Origin: Chara braunii
Taxonomy: Eukaryota; Streptophyta; Charophyceae; Charales; Characeae
Reading direction: 5' to 3'
Assembly: GCA_003427395.1 (NCBI GenBank)
Contig: BFEA01000148.1
Coordinates: 2,622,650-2,686,649 of the forward strand
Length of the DNA stretch: 64,000 nucleotides
The translations under genes were made by a program, and so were the position numbers. Shown here piece by piece: positions 32,576 through 43,069 of this stretch; positions within the stretch are counted from its first letter, which is position 1; every line of letters starts with the position of its first letter. The notes below the pieces were generated by a model. It had not been told where the DNA came from. It worked only from the letters and a program-made list of their open reading frames with translations, and searched no databases.

Positions 32576-33263
32576 GCATGGAGGTGTTGCTGCCCTACTT
32601 ATGCTCGAGACTGATCTGTCTATTTATTAGCATGCTTGCTAGTGCTTGTCCATTACTATCTCTGAAGTGAGTGGATCGTCTTGGATGGCTTGACGCGTTA
32701 GAGAGGCAGCTGTACGGGGATGGCACCGATGCCAAAGTATCACGTGCGCGAGTGGAGTGTGTGCGAAGCCCATCACAAGGATCTCTACTGTAAGTGGGAC
32801 TGGTCGTGGTAGGCAGCTCAGGACTTCGCTCCTGTTCAAGACAATGGCGATGAGAGTGGAGTGCGGACAAAGATAAGAATGGGGTGCGGACAAAGATGAG
32901 AATGGGGTGCGGACAAATTCGACTATCTTCTCTCCTGTGCGACTGCTGCTGCGCAGGCCACGATGACTCCCGCTGTGGAGGTGCTGAGGAGATCGTCTTT
33001 TTTTGGGAGTTGAAAGCCGGAGGAGGAAAGGCGAGAGGGGAAGGAAGAGGAGGAGGAGGAGGAGGAGAGAGGCAAGCAGTTGCGGACGAGGCGTTCTAGG
33101 TCTTTTCTGTGTTGGGGGCGATCGTACGGAATTACATCTGGGCGGGGCAGTATCATCCCGTCGTCATCAGTGCTTTTTTTTTTGGTTACTTTTTCGGGAA
33201 AGTGTAAAAAATTGAGTTGTTGTTCTCTGTCCTCAATGCATAGTTAACTGGTCCATGTATCTC
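32576..33263. other. Unassigned sequence with GGA-rich tract
   Basis: A purine tract rich in GGA lies at about 33020-33070. I recognise no gene. Confidence 0.4.
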
Positions 33264-33597
33264 GTTTCACAATGACGTCTCGGTTCATCCCTTTTCTCTC
33301 TCGTTCGGATTCATTTTTCCCTTCCATCCATGCTTATATCTCGTTATCAGTGCCTTCTTGGTGTTCGGGTTGCCTGCGTTGCTCAGTGCGTGTGCTCACA
33401 CTGGAAACTTTTTGAATGAGCTCTGGACTTGTTTCACAATGACGTCTCTGTTCATCCCTTTTCTNTCTCGTTCGGATTCCTTTTTCCCTTCCATCCATGC
33501 TTATATCTCGTTATCAGTGCCNTCTTGGTGCTCGGGTTGCCTGCGTTGCTCAGTGCGTGTGCTCACACTGGAACCTTTTTGAATGAGCTCTGGACGT
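33264..33597. repeat. 167-bp tandem duplication
   Basis: GTTTCACAATGACGTCTC begins at 33264 and again at 33431, and the two copies are near identical. The second copy carries single Ns at 33465 and 33522, so the copy number and sequence may not be fully resolved. Confidence 0.9.
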
Positions 33598-34111
33598 GAT
33601 TACAGTCAGATGCATTATGGTCCGACTATGATTGCAGTCAGATGCCTCCAGGAAAGTCCTAATGTAAGTCTTCATGTGAGGGAAAAAAAAAAAAAAGAAA
33701 CAGTCGCAAGTTACGAAGCCTGCACAAAAGAAGAATGGATGGGGGTTGGAGTCGTGATTACATGCAAATGACTGAAGCTTTGAAAACATATAAACATATA
33801 TATGCACATTTCAAAGAGAAGTATTCGAATGAAGCAAGGTGATGCAAAAAGGTGAAGGCAAACAAAAAAAAAAAAAAAAAAAAAAGAAAAACGAAGTGAA
33901 GGCAAAAAAAGAAAAAAAGAAAAAAAAAGGTGAAGGCGCACGAGCAGTGGTAGTAGTGAGAGGACTCGCTTTGTGTTCACGAGTGAAGGCGCATGAAAAT
34001 GGACATGAAGAAGATCGAAATCATAGTGTCTAACTAGGTTAAGACTGCGTGTTCTCAAATGCAGACATTAAAATGGACATGAAGATCGAAATCAGGGTCT
34101 AGGTTAGACTG

Positions 34112-34216
34112 CCGTCTTCCCCCGAACACAACGCGCCCTTATGTTGGGTGCATCTGGCCGGAAATATAGCTTGTATACATTCATTTTTAGGGTGCGTTAT
34201 GTTCGGGGGAAGACGG
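34112..34216. mobile_element. Foldback element, CTTCCCCCGAACACAAC family, copy 2
   Basis: The arms at 34112-34138 and 34190-34216 are 27 bp with two mismatches as inverted copies, starting CCGTCTTCCCCCGAACACAA. The interior shares GCATCTGGCCGGAAA and CTTGTATACATTC with the copy at 7670-7777, some 26 kb away. Confidence 0.9.
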
Positions 34217-34385
34217 TAGCTGAGTTGATACTGCGCTGATTGATGATACAGAGCTGTTCCTCGAGAGCAGTTCTGGAGTGTGTGAAGCCGTTGGATGGTC
34301 CTGATTTGCTCGATCTCTTAGGGATCCTCGTGCTGCTGTCGTGATTTTTTTGAATGGTCAGGCGCTCAGGCATATACTCACACTG

Positions 34386-34414
34386 CTGTCTTCCCCCGAA
34401 CACAATGTACCCTC
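34386..34414. repeat. Half of a CTTCCCCCGAACACAAC foldback element
   Basis: CTGTCTTCCCCCGAACACAA matches the left arm of copy 2 but has no right arm nearby. It is a remnant. Confidence 0.75.
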
Positions 34415-34524
34415 ATCAGGAGTGTACAGGTGGTGGTCTTTGTAGACACACACTCAACGCTGCTCGTCCCTGAAGTGGCTGCCACCCCCTGCGCCCGCTG
34501 CCGAGGCCCTCAACGACGGACACA

Positions 34525-34580
34525 GGGGGTAGGGGTTAGGGGGGAGACAGGGGTTAGGGGGGGAGACGGGTTAGGGGGTT
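34525..34580. repeat. G-rich GGGGTTAGGGG repeats
   Basis: Three irregular copies of GGGTTAGGGG with GGAGACAG spacers. They resemble telomere-type sequence only loosely. The spacing is not that of a TTTAGGG array. Confidence 0.7.
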
Positions 34581-35775
34581 GCGTTGCCTGTCACGCCCTC
34601 TCTCCCAGGGTAAAAATTTTTGTTTGTCCTTTAATAACTGGTTGATGTATGAATATAAAAGGGAGGGAAAATCAAATTAGAACTTCCTGCCCGCAGACCT
34701 GAGAGATGGCTCAAAATCCTTTCCGAGGAGATCACCGTCGATTCTCAGATTTGCAGGGGCAAATTTGAGCTTTTGGATGTAAGATGAAGGCGTCAAAGTC
34801 AAAACTCAAACAGCAAGGAAGTTTCACCTATCGTTCGCTGTCTCATCAAGGGTGCTTTTCTTGAGTTTGAGAGTCGAGCAGATTAATGATTGCAATGGGG
34901 TGTCTTTGCCTAAATTTGGTCCAATCCTAGGGGCACTTGTGAAATTTGGGGGAAACTCTATGGGTAGAGTATCAACCAACTGCAGCGAGGGCACGGCCTT
35001 CACTTGGGGTCGTTCGCACATGCGTCCCTTGCGACGTCCCGATCAGCTGTGAGCTTTGAGTGCGGAGACAGCTGTCGATGCATTTGATTTCTCAAGTATC
35101 GACTGGAATCAGTGGAAGGAAGATCAGTCTCAAGCCTTATTTAAGCTCTATGAATTTAAATAAATTAAATCATCCCTGCCTGCAGATTCGAGACATGCGA
35201 GCAGCTCTAGAAAGGCCAGATGATCTCAGCAGACTCTGATCGGTTTCACGCGCTTGGCTGAGGTGGCAGATCAGTTGTTCCATGTGACTTACGGATGTGT
35301 TTGAGGACCTGATTGGTTCGCCCTATGACTTGGCGGTGTGCCGTCCCCAGTAGGTTGTCATCACGACTCATCAGGGCTGTCTGATGGAACATGGGGAGAT
35401 GCATAGCCATGTTATGAGCTAGCAGCTCTATACACGGCACGGCGTTTTTTCTCTTCTTCTGTGTGTCGCGGCTAGAATGGATTACACACTCGATCAAATA
35501 ATGTGAATGATCAGTGAAGGTGCACTGTCATGTTGTACACAGTGCGCTTGATCATTCTCCACGCGGGAGGATTGCGAGTTAATATTCTCCGAGTACATCG
35601 TCCTGCTATCTGCTCTCTCAATTCAACCGGCACAGATATGCTCAATTTTGAAAGTACCTGGCTGCTCTTTGGGCCAGGTGCATGTAACTCAAAAGTGATG
35701 ATGCATGCCCTCCTCTCTCACGTCTTCACCCACTCAGCCTTCGTCTCTCCGTCACTCATGCAAGCTCTCCTAGTT
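34581..35775. other. Unassigned sequence
   Basis: The open frames are short. I recognise no gene or RNA here. Confidence 0.4.
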
Positions 35776-35778
35776 TCC

Positions 35779-35840
<62 letters not shown>
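35776..35840. repeat. (CT)n-(CA)n microsatellite
   Basis: A CT run at about 35780-35798 passes directly into a CA run that ends at about 35838. Confidence 0.95.
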
Positions 35841-35841
<1 letters not shown>

Positions 35842-36181
35842 GATGTGCATGACTGTGTGGATGGAACGGACATAATCTCTCTCGCATATTCATGCTTCAC
35901 CTGATTTACCAGTTGAGCACTGCTGGAGGCTGACTGCCATTGCTTGAATGTATGTATCTGGTCACCACTGGAGCCAGGTCCTTGATATTTAGAAAAATAA
36001 GATTTAGGCCTTTTCGCCCCGTTTCTATTATTCCCTCACTCTTTCCACTGGTCTGGCTCACTTCTCTCTTACTCTACCTTTCCTTGTCTCACACTCAAAC
36101 TCTCTCTCCTTCCCTCTCATTTTCTCAAATGGGCGACCTCTCTTGTGCACTCCCAGTGTCTCCAGCTCTCTCCCTTACCTT

Positions 36182-36183
<2 letters not shown>

Positions 36184-36246
<63 letters not shown>
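36184..36246. repeat. Poly-C tract of 63 bases
   Basis: It lies in a CT-rich region (36050-36500). So long a pure C run is hard to assemble, so the length should not be trusted. Confidence 0.9.
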
Positions 36247-36552
36247 TGGCTTTTCCCGCGGTCACTGCCCTTCATGAGCCTTTTCACGAGCATGAATTAT
36301 TCCCGCCCCCTCCTTTTGCAGGAGCCTGACCACATACATTCACTGGCATTGCAACGAATCTATATCTAGCATATGACTAGATTCATGTATTTCTCTCTCA
36401 ACTCTCACACGCGCTGTCCCTTTCTCACTCTCCTCTCTCTCACAGTCTCTCACATCCTCTCTCTCTCTCTCACTTGGTCTTCCTCTCACTCTTACACTCC
36501 CTCTCTGCTCCTGGGCTTACTCGGGTATGCTCAAATCACCACTCCTGTTCAG

Positions 36553-37623
36553 CAGGAGGTGAGATCGAAGGGGATCGAATCCTAGCTCGTGTGATGGTGA
36601 ATGGATCTGATGTTTTCTTTTCCCCGAAAAAGGTTGATGCGTTGGCGGCGTAATGCCACGTAGGAGGCGAGATCATAGCCATGGAGGGGATCGAATCTCA
36701 ACCCCTTGTGATGATGAATGAATGCCATGTTTTTTATGACTATTTAAAGGTCGATTTGCAGTGGTCGTAATGCCACGTAGGAGGCGAGATCATAGCCACA
36801 TAAGGGATTGAATCCAGACCCCTCGTCATGTCGAATGAATGTCATGTTTTTATTTTCTTTTTCAAGGTCGATCTGCAGGTGGACATAATGCAATGTAGGA
36901 GGGGAGATCATAGCCACACAGGGGGTCTAATCCGAACCCCTCCTGATGGTGAATGAATGTCATGCTGTTGTTTTAAAAAAAAAAATCGATGTGTTGGTGG
37001 CCATAATGCCACATAGCAGGCGAGATCATAGCCACGGAGGGGATTGAATCCCAACCCCGTGTGATAGTGAATGAGTGACATGTTTTTTTTCATTTCAAAA
37101 AAGGTCTAGGTGCCATAATGGGGTCGATTTGCAGTGGCCATAATGCCACATAGGAGGCGAGATCATAGCCATGGAAGGGATCGAATCCCAATCCCTCGTG
37201 ATGTCGAATAAATGTCATGCTTTTGTTTTTTAAATTTTAAAGGTCGATTTGGAGGTGGCCATAATGCCACGTAGGAGGCGAGATCATAGACATGGAGGGG
37301 ATCGAATCCCAACCCCTCGTGTGACCAATTGCCATGTAGGAGGCGAGATCACAGCCCCGGATAGGATCGAATCCCAAACCCTTGTGATGGTGAATGGATC
37401 TCATGTTTCTTTTTCTTCAAAAAAGGTCGATGTGTTGGCTGCCGTAATGCCACGTAGGAGGTGAGATCACAGCCACGGAGGGCATTGAATCCATATCCCT
37501 TGTGATGATGAATGAATGTCATGTTTTTTTTTGTTTTTTTTTTCCTTCTAAATGTCGATTTGCAGGTGGCCCTAATGCCACGTAGGAGGCACAGTCATAG
37601 CCACATAGGGGGCTGAATCCCTA
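36553..37623. repeat. Satellite of about ten 120-bp units
   Basis: Units begin near TAATGCCACGTAGGAGGCGA and contain GATCATAGCCA, GGGGATCGAATCCC, GTGATG(G/A)TGAATGAATG(T)CATG, a T-rich stretch and AGGTCGAT. Starts lie near 36553, 36653, 36772, 36890, 37008, 37143, 37265 (short), 37330, 37447 and 37577 (cut). The array ends inside a unit where an LTR begins at 37624. The GGATCGAATCC block resembles a pol III B box. Confidence 0.9.
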
Positions 37624-38314
37624 TGTGACGCTCAACCTCACGCCCTGTGCTACCTTCCGTCGGTGTGTTTTGGTTTGCGGAAAGCGGCCCGGGAAAGGCA
37701 GCAAAGATGGGGTGTGCCAAGGACTTTTGGAAAATTGAGTGTGGGGACACAGACATAACTGAAATTCCCCTTGTTGGTCCGATTGGAGCAAGACGAAGGT
37801 CCGTCGCCGCGCGGGTTTGACGGGAGAAAAAGGCGTGCGCGGGACTCACACTTACGGGAAATTCAATCCAAAAAGTACTGTTGAACTTCCCAGCGAGCCG
37901 TCGCTCTACGTTTCGAGTAAAAAGGGGCAGGTACACACGTCGTATCCCGTTCGCGGCTGAGGTCCCGTCGGCGTTCGCTACACAATTCCGAATCCGACAT
38001 GGAGGGCCTCAATCGAGTGGCTCTTTCCTTGCGCTTGTCCTCAACATGTGTGCGGTAGTGGAATCCCTTGGCCTGGTAGCGCTCGAAGCGGCGACAATCG
38101 CTGCACAGAGTATTAGGCCAGTGAGGTTCCACTGCCTTCCACGGTATGATGATTAATTCATTAAAGGGCAGTAACAACGACTAGGGTGGGAAGTGCGTAT
38201 CGATGATAACAAAACCCGCACCAACGAATCCAGAACACCGAGTTTCGGGAGGAAAGAAATAACTCCCTCCGATCTTGGCGACGACTTCTCGTACGTCCCA
38301 CTCGCGTACACGTA
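37624..38314 (-). mobile_element. Old LTR (copy C), first part, split by a later element
   Basis: It starts TGTGACGCTCAACCTCACG, like the other LTRs here, and aligns with 38315-39000 of LTR copy A. It stops at ACGTA (38310-38314), and the alignment resumes at 53467. A 15-kb element is therefore inserted inside it. It lies in the satellite array. Confidence 0.88.
37863..38314 (-). pseudogene. LTR-encoded ORF, copy C, C-terminal part
   Basis: It reads on from the start at 53553-53467 once the inserted element and one ACGTA copy are removed, giving RIRVREWDV in frame. It carries IIDTHFPP, LPFNELIIIPW, PHWPNTLCSDCRR, YQAKGFHYR, TSDSEL-like sequence and the same C-terminus (QYFLD, stop) as copy A. 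One TAG interrupts it after HFPP. Many differences from copy A are silent, which points to past selection on the protein. Function unknown. Confidence 0.75.
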
Positions 38315-41017
38315 TGTGACGCGCAACCTCACACCCTGTGCTGTCTTTCGTTCGGAGTGTGAAACGTGCAGAAAGAGGCCCAAAAAAACAGCAAGATGGG
38401 GTGTGCCAAAGATTTTTGAGAAATTGAGTGTGGGGACACAGATGGAACTGAAATCCCCCGTGAGGGTCCGATGAAGGAAGTCGATTAATTTCGCGCGTCG
38501 CGGAATGCGCGAGCGGTCATGGCGCAAAAACAGAAAGATCCAAATTCAATCCAGAAAGTACTGTCGGGATTCCCATCGGGCTACAGCCCGTTGTTTAGAA
38601 CGAAAAGGCTCGGTCACGCTTCGCGTGTTTCGTTTTTGTATCAGATCTCGTCGTCGTTCGCTGGTCAGTTCCGAATCCGACGTGGATCGTCTCAACCGAG
38701 TGGCTCTTTCCTTATGCTCGTCCTCACTCCGTATTCGATAGTGGAAGCCCTTCGCTTCGTAGCGATCGAAACGCTGGCACTCCGTGCACAGAGTATGGGG
38801 CCAATGGGGCACCACTGCCGTCCACGGAATGACGATCAGCTCGTTAAACGGCAACAATATCGAGAAGGGTGGAAAATGCGTATCGATAATGACAAATCTG
38901 ACGTCTACGAACCCAGAATAACGGTAGGCCGGAGGGAAGTAATACTGCCCGCTGATTTGTGCGACGACATATCGTACGTCCCACTCACATACACGTGTCC
39001 TTTCCTCACTGTAGGGAAAAGGTCGCGTTGGGATGGGAGATACGGGAGGCTGGCGCCCAATCGAAGGGTGCTTGTCAGTCCACATATCAATCAATCACAT
39101 ATTTCCAGAGGCATCATTAAGAGCAAAAAATCATTCATGCGACCTTCAATCTACCCTTCTTGACACACGAGGGAGCAAATACACATCAGCTTGATCATGC
39201 ATAGGGCTAGGGGACCGACCCTCGACTCGGTGCAACACAACTTTGGTTTCCGGCGCCTGGTTTCTCAAGGTAGCCTGGTGGCGTGGCTGCTGATGTCGCG
39301 CCGCATAAGGCAGATGGCATGCGCAGTGCGTTCGGGACTATAGATCTAAACACTCTTGTATTCTCGAACAAAATCCCGACGGCATTCGTCAAATCAATCC
39401 GAAAAGTCACGCATCTCTATTCATGCATTCACTGTGGAAGGTGCGAAAATGAGACATTCACAGGAAAAGATGGATCGCATTGCACAGTACACACGCATCC
39501 ACCGTTCACAAGACAAGTAGACGAGGTCCTTGCGTAGGAGGATTACCCAGGAAACTAATGGAAGAGTTCCGGAAGAAGTTCTTTCACTTAGAAACAGGAT
39601 GCCGACTCATTCCCATTCAAGAGAGGGACAATCATTCAGACGCATCGTCTTTCGAGAAGAAAGACAGAGCGAAAGACAGAGAGAGAGAGAGAGTCGAGGG
39701 AAAGAAAGTCCAAAATAGAAGATGACAAGACCCAGGAAGAGAAAAGTTCGGCGTCACCGCCGTACACTCACGCCAAAGATAACAATCCGCAACAAGGGCN
39801 CATTTGCCGTTAATTCNAATATGGCNCCGGGCCAATCAACTCAACATCNANCCTCNTACCCGCACCGACGATCCCGNCNGTCGCGTGCTAACTCCTANNA
39901 CTGNGATCGTCACCNCGNTGTCGTAAACTNGACACGGTTCACCCNGATCCCAAAGTCCGTCGTGGCGATCCAGCGCGCAACCGGCCAGTCTATCGTCAGC
40001 NCGACAGGACTTTCCNAATCGCTTCAAACACTNTGCCTNGCCACTGCTTNCCGGAAGGTGGCTTGAGAGTCGAGAACGTAAGAGAGNTTGGCGGGCGNGC
40101 TTGCNGGTNTTATAGTTGCGACAGAGGANATAGAAGGGGNAGAGAACGACGGGAAGGCGGGGGTGTGGGAGGAGAAGGAGGAAAAGACTTTGAGAAGAAC
40201 GCTCCGAGAACACCATGTTGATCCCTCGGAACTCAAGGTTCAAACAATCAGATTCGTTGCGCGATAGGAAGGTCCTATCGATCCACGCACCTGATTGGCG
40301 AGCGGGAGTTATCGGGGGATCGACTGGGAGTCGTACGCCTGACTCAAAGAGTGAGAAGAGAAAAGGCGCGAGAGGTGGCGCAAGACGGGTCCAAGATTCA
40401 GACGATCAAGAAAGGGAAATGGGCGCGCAAAACAGCAAGACGGGCGAGGGGGAGAGAGGGAGAAACAGTTACGGGGAGAGAGAAAGAGGAGGGAGAAGGG
40501 AAGGGAGCGTGGAAGGGAGCGATGCGGGGGACAGAGAGGAGAAAGCCTCTGCATGAGTGGCGCCGTCAACAAAAAAGAAAGAAAAAAAAAGGCACCGAAA
40601 CAGTTACAGTTTGCTTCTATCCTAATTCAAAATTGAAATCACCATATCCGCGCGCGAAGAAGCGGCGTGGGAAAAATCCTACGTCTATTCATATTCACAC
40701 GAAATTCCGAGAATTTTCCCCGCCCCGCCCAAGAACATTCCCAACCCCAAAAAGGACACGTCGAAGTTCCGCTTATCCAGGAATTCCCAACCACCGAGCC
40801 CAATTCCCAGTGCGCACGCTAAGGCGCACGTAAATTCCCATGTATTTTCCGACTTTGCAAGAAGAAAAGCAGATCTCAGTAGTCGAAAAAGCTCTCAAAA
40901 AGGAAAATGCGGCACCTGAAAGCAAGAACTCAAAACGGGGTTTTATTGGGGTTGGTATGATACAAGCAAAAGAAAAGGGTACGAAAGATGGCACGGGGTC
41001 GGGAAGTGGTTCGTCAC
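38315..41017 (-). repeat. 3' LTR (copy A)
   Basis: It runs from TGTGACGCGCAACCTC to TTCGTCAC and matches 50752-53466. About thirty single Ns are scattered over 39800-40140, where the other LTR is fully called. This suggests ambiguous read placement between the two LTRs. The minus-strand TATA region lies at about 40107-40113 (one nearby base is N). Confidence 0.92.
38546..39085 (-). CDS. LTR-encoded conserved ORF (copy A, intact, 179 aa)
   Basis: An uncharacterised protein encoded inside the LTR on the same strand as gag-pol. The ATG at 39085 (MWTDKHPS) is preserved in copy C (MWTDGPNP), and the C-terminus (ARWE..QYFLD, stop) is also shared with copy C. Conserved pieces in order: PFPYSEE, CEWDV, FVIIDTHFPP, LPFNELIVIPW, PHWPHTLCTECQRF, YEAKGFHYRIRSEDE. 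CxxC after a Pro-Trp-Pro-rich stretch suggests a metal site or disulfide; that is inference. There is no signal peptide or membrane segment. It lies downstream of the LTR TATA box and would be in the leader of a full transcript. An overlapping plus-strand frame (38519-39163) is open too but less well conserved. I do not recognise the family. Confidence 0.65.
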   Translation of the reverse strand: MWTDKHPSIGRQPPVSPIPTRPFPYSEERTRVCEWDVRYVVAQISGQYYFPPAYRYSGFVDVRFVIIDTHFPPFSILLPFNELIVIPWTAVVPHWPHTLCTECQRFDRYEAKGFHYRIRSEDEHKERATRLRRSTSDSELTSERRRDLIQKRNTRSVTEPFRSKQRAVARWESRQYFLD

Positions 41018-41251
41018 ATATGTGACGCGCAGGGGGCTCCAAAATTATGCGATCTCCTGATTGCATGGAATGGCGAAAGAAAGAGGGGAGAACAAAGTGA
41101 TGCATGAGGAACCAAGAGTATCATCAGGGCAAAAGAAGTACAAGGAACGATAACTGGGTCGCGGATGGGATAGCAACAACGTCCGTGGCAAGATCCCTGT
41201 AGCCCGTCATTTTCAGCCCTCTGCCTCATGGAGATCGTCCAGGTGACGCCA

Positions 41252-41974
41252 TCATGGTCCACCTGATCTCCGTGTGCTCTGCACCCTTGCTCGTTGTTGT
41301 CTGGGGGGGGGGGAATGGGATCTACCGCCAAGCTGGAATAGGCCAGTAGAGACGGTATAGCCGGGGATCTCGCGGGATGACGTGGGGGGGAGTGGGGGTA
41401 GGAAGCGATTCATCCCTTCCAACGTCACCGGAAGCTCCTCATATCGGATGATCCGGTGGAAGCAGGGAAAATGATCGCCACTGCGGGGGAGGGAAGCGAG
41501 GTAATCGCGATAGAAAAAGGAGAGGGTGTGGAAAATCGTCGCTCGAAAGATCTCGAAGTGGCAACAGGCGGGGATTGTCCCCGTGGCAACGCAGTAGACT
41601 TCTACGATGTTGGATCGCTTCCATGCAGCGCTGAACAGCAGGAGATGCCAGCAGAATGTGGGAGCAGCGGACTGAAGGGAGGCGTGAGGATGGACGGTGG
41701 CGAGTAGACAGGTAGAATAAAAGTCGCGAAAGAGATGGGGATGGAAAGGATGGGGAGGGAAGGTGACGGGGGTACGGATCTGCTCGAGGGTGAGAAAATC
41801 AAGTGGTCGGCGGGGCAGCGTTCGAGGTCGAAGGCCTATCGCCCGCATTGGTACGTGGGTGAACTGGGGGACGGGTGGGGCTGGATGAAGGGGGGGATCG
41901 GCGCCGTTTCTGTCGCGCGGTACTTGAGGTGGCGGCTGCAGGTTCGCCATCTTCTTCTTCTTTGTCATCGTCAT
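41252..41974 (-). CDS. Extra retrotransposon ORF Z (240 codons)
   Basis: The third of three ORFs between integrase and the 3' LTR. It starts MTMTKKKKMANLQPPP and overlaps the end of ORF Y by about 175 bp in another frame. The N-terminal third is Pro/Arg-rich. The middle is aromatic and Cys/His-containing (HASLQSAAPTFCWHLLLF, YCVATGTIPACCHFE). No signal peptide or clear membrane span, so I do not call it env. Unknown function. It is open for 240 codons in a decayed element, which argues it was once selected, but the overlap with ORF Y makes this hard to judge. Confidence 0.5.
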   Translation of the reverse strand: MTMTKKKKMANLQPPPQVPRDRNGADPPLHPAPPVPQFTHVPMRAIGLRPRTLPRRPLDFLTLEQIRTPVTFPPHPFHPHLFRDFYSTCLLATVHPHASLQSAAPTFCWHLLLFSAAWKRSNIVEVYCVATGTIPACCHFEIFRATIFHTLSFFYRDYLASLPRSGDHFPCFHRIIRYEELPVTLEGMNRFLPPLPPTSSREIPGYTVSTGLFQLGGRSHSPPPRQQRARVQSTRRSGGP

Positions 41975-42560
41975 TGATCACCACTTCTTCTGCCCTTGGG
42001 TAGAAGGCGTAAGGGATGATCTCGTACGGCTCCAGATACTCCTGCCGCGATGGTAGCGTATCCTCGTCCCTAGGTTCCTCCAGGCACGAAGTCCACTGAA
42101 GGTACGGATCCAATGATCGCTCGAAAATGTACGGAGCAGGACTGTTGTCACTCTGAAAGTAGATGTCGGGCGAGAGATCGTCCGCCTATTGTACGATCGG
42201 TGCAATGAGTTCCTGTGCAATCAATTGACGACGACCCGGTTGTACCGATCCAAAGAGGAATCCAATAAGATCTCCTTCCGCGTTAGTCCTCCAACCCTGT
42301 ATGATCAACAGCCCCGGATTCTCGATCCACGTGGGATGCTCGCTAGTGCCCGTCCACGTCACCTGTACTCTGGCCAAACAAATGGACAGCTCCTTAAAAG
42401 TTTCGCGCCACAATGGCCAAAGTCCAGGAATGATAAGAGGGACTGAAAGAGGCTCGAACGAGAAGGAAAGAAAAGGGTGAAGATCGGATTGCCAGAAGGT
42501 GGGGAAGAGAGAGGGGAGATCAAAGGTAGAGAGAGGAGCGAGACGAACAACGTGGTTCAT
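41799..42560 (-). pseudogene. Extra retrotransposon ORF Y (about 254 codons, one stop)
   Basis: It starts at ATG 42560, overlapping the stop of ORF X as ATGA. It reads MNHVVRLAPLSTFDLP, a hydrophobic/aromatic part (LFPTFWQSDLHPFLSFSFEP), a globular part (VTWTGTSEHPTWIENPGLL), one in-frame stop at about 42186, then an acidic stretch (VVINDDDKEEEDGEP) and a Pro/Ser/Arg-rich tail with KRRRSPPSSSP, a possible nuclear signal. Unknown family. The ATGA arrangement could allow re-initiation or a +1 shift after ORF X. Confidence 0.5.
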
Positions 42561-43069
42561 TGGGGATGGGGGAAGGGGACGATGGTCGGGATCGCAACTG
42601 GCCGCTCGCGCGGTGATCGGCGAATACAGTCAAGGTCCGATGCGACGATCGGGATGATGTTATACCCCTCCTGGGCGAGGACGTGCTGCCATACGTTGGA
42701 CACTTGCTCCGTCCACTCGCGGAGCGAGGCCAAAATCGCAGTATGCCACAGCGGATTGACTGAGCTGATGTCGCCAGTGAATCCTGCCACTGTGGTGATG
42801 TGGCTCGTTCTGGGTCCCGCTCGCCGATGAACTGCGGTAACCTCCGCGAACACTTTTGCGCGAGGACTTCCTTCGATTCGAAACGTGGCGGCGACACAGA
42901 TACCTTCGTCGCAGAAGAATCGCATTAAACGCCAAAGATCCGTATTGAGCCGAGGGTGACAAACTTGCTGAATCTCTGAGATGTGCCCATGCGGCTGCAA
43001 CAACTGAATGTCAAGAACCCGCTCCGTGATAAAACTCATGGCGAGGTCGGAGAGGAGGACGAAGGACAA
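42557..43069 (-). CDS. Extra retrotransposon ORF X (170 codons)
   Basis: It starts MSFVLLSDLAMSFITERVLD, overlapping the integrase C-terminal frame by about 34 bp. It contains LRLMRFFCDEGI-like and AEVTAVHRRAGPRTSHITT segments, GDISSVNPLWHTAILASLRE, and ends in VAIPTIVPFPHPQ before the ATGA junction with ORF Y. Compact, mixed alpha/beta composition without low complexity, so probably a real protein. I recognise no domain. Its position is where env or other accessory genes sit in Ty3/gypsy elements. Confidence 0.55.
   Translation of the reverse strand: MSFVLLSDLAMSFITERVLDIQLLQPHGHISEIQQVCHPRLNTDLWRLMRFFCDEGICVAATFRIEGSPRAKVFAEVTAVHRRAGPRTSHITTVAGFTGDISSVNPLWHTAILASLREWTEQVSNVWQHVLAQEGYNIIPIVASDLDCIRRSPRERPVAIPTIVPFPHPQ

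Noticed and set aside
34525-34580. Interstitial telomere repeat
   Set aside because: GGGGTTAGGGG units with GGAGACAG spacers do not form a TTTAGGG or TTAGGG array.
36553-37623. CRISPR array
   Set aside because: Units of 120 bp repeat over their whole length with no unique spacers, and the sequence is eukaryotic.
38519-39163. 214-codon plus-strand frame over LTR A, also partly open in LTRs B and C
   Set aside because: It lies antisense to the LTR ORF; between copies it is less conserved than the minus-strand frame and its start is not kept in copy C. Not fully excluded without a codon analysis.
41252-41974. Envelope (env) gene
   Set aside because: ORF Z lies in the env position but has no signal peptide, transmembrane anchor or cleavage site that I can see.
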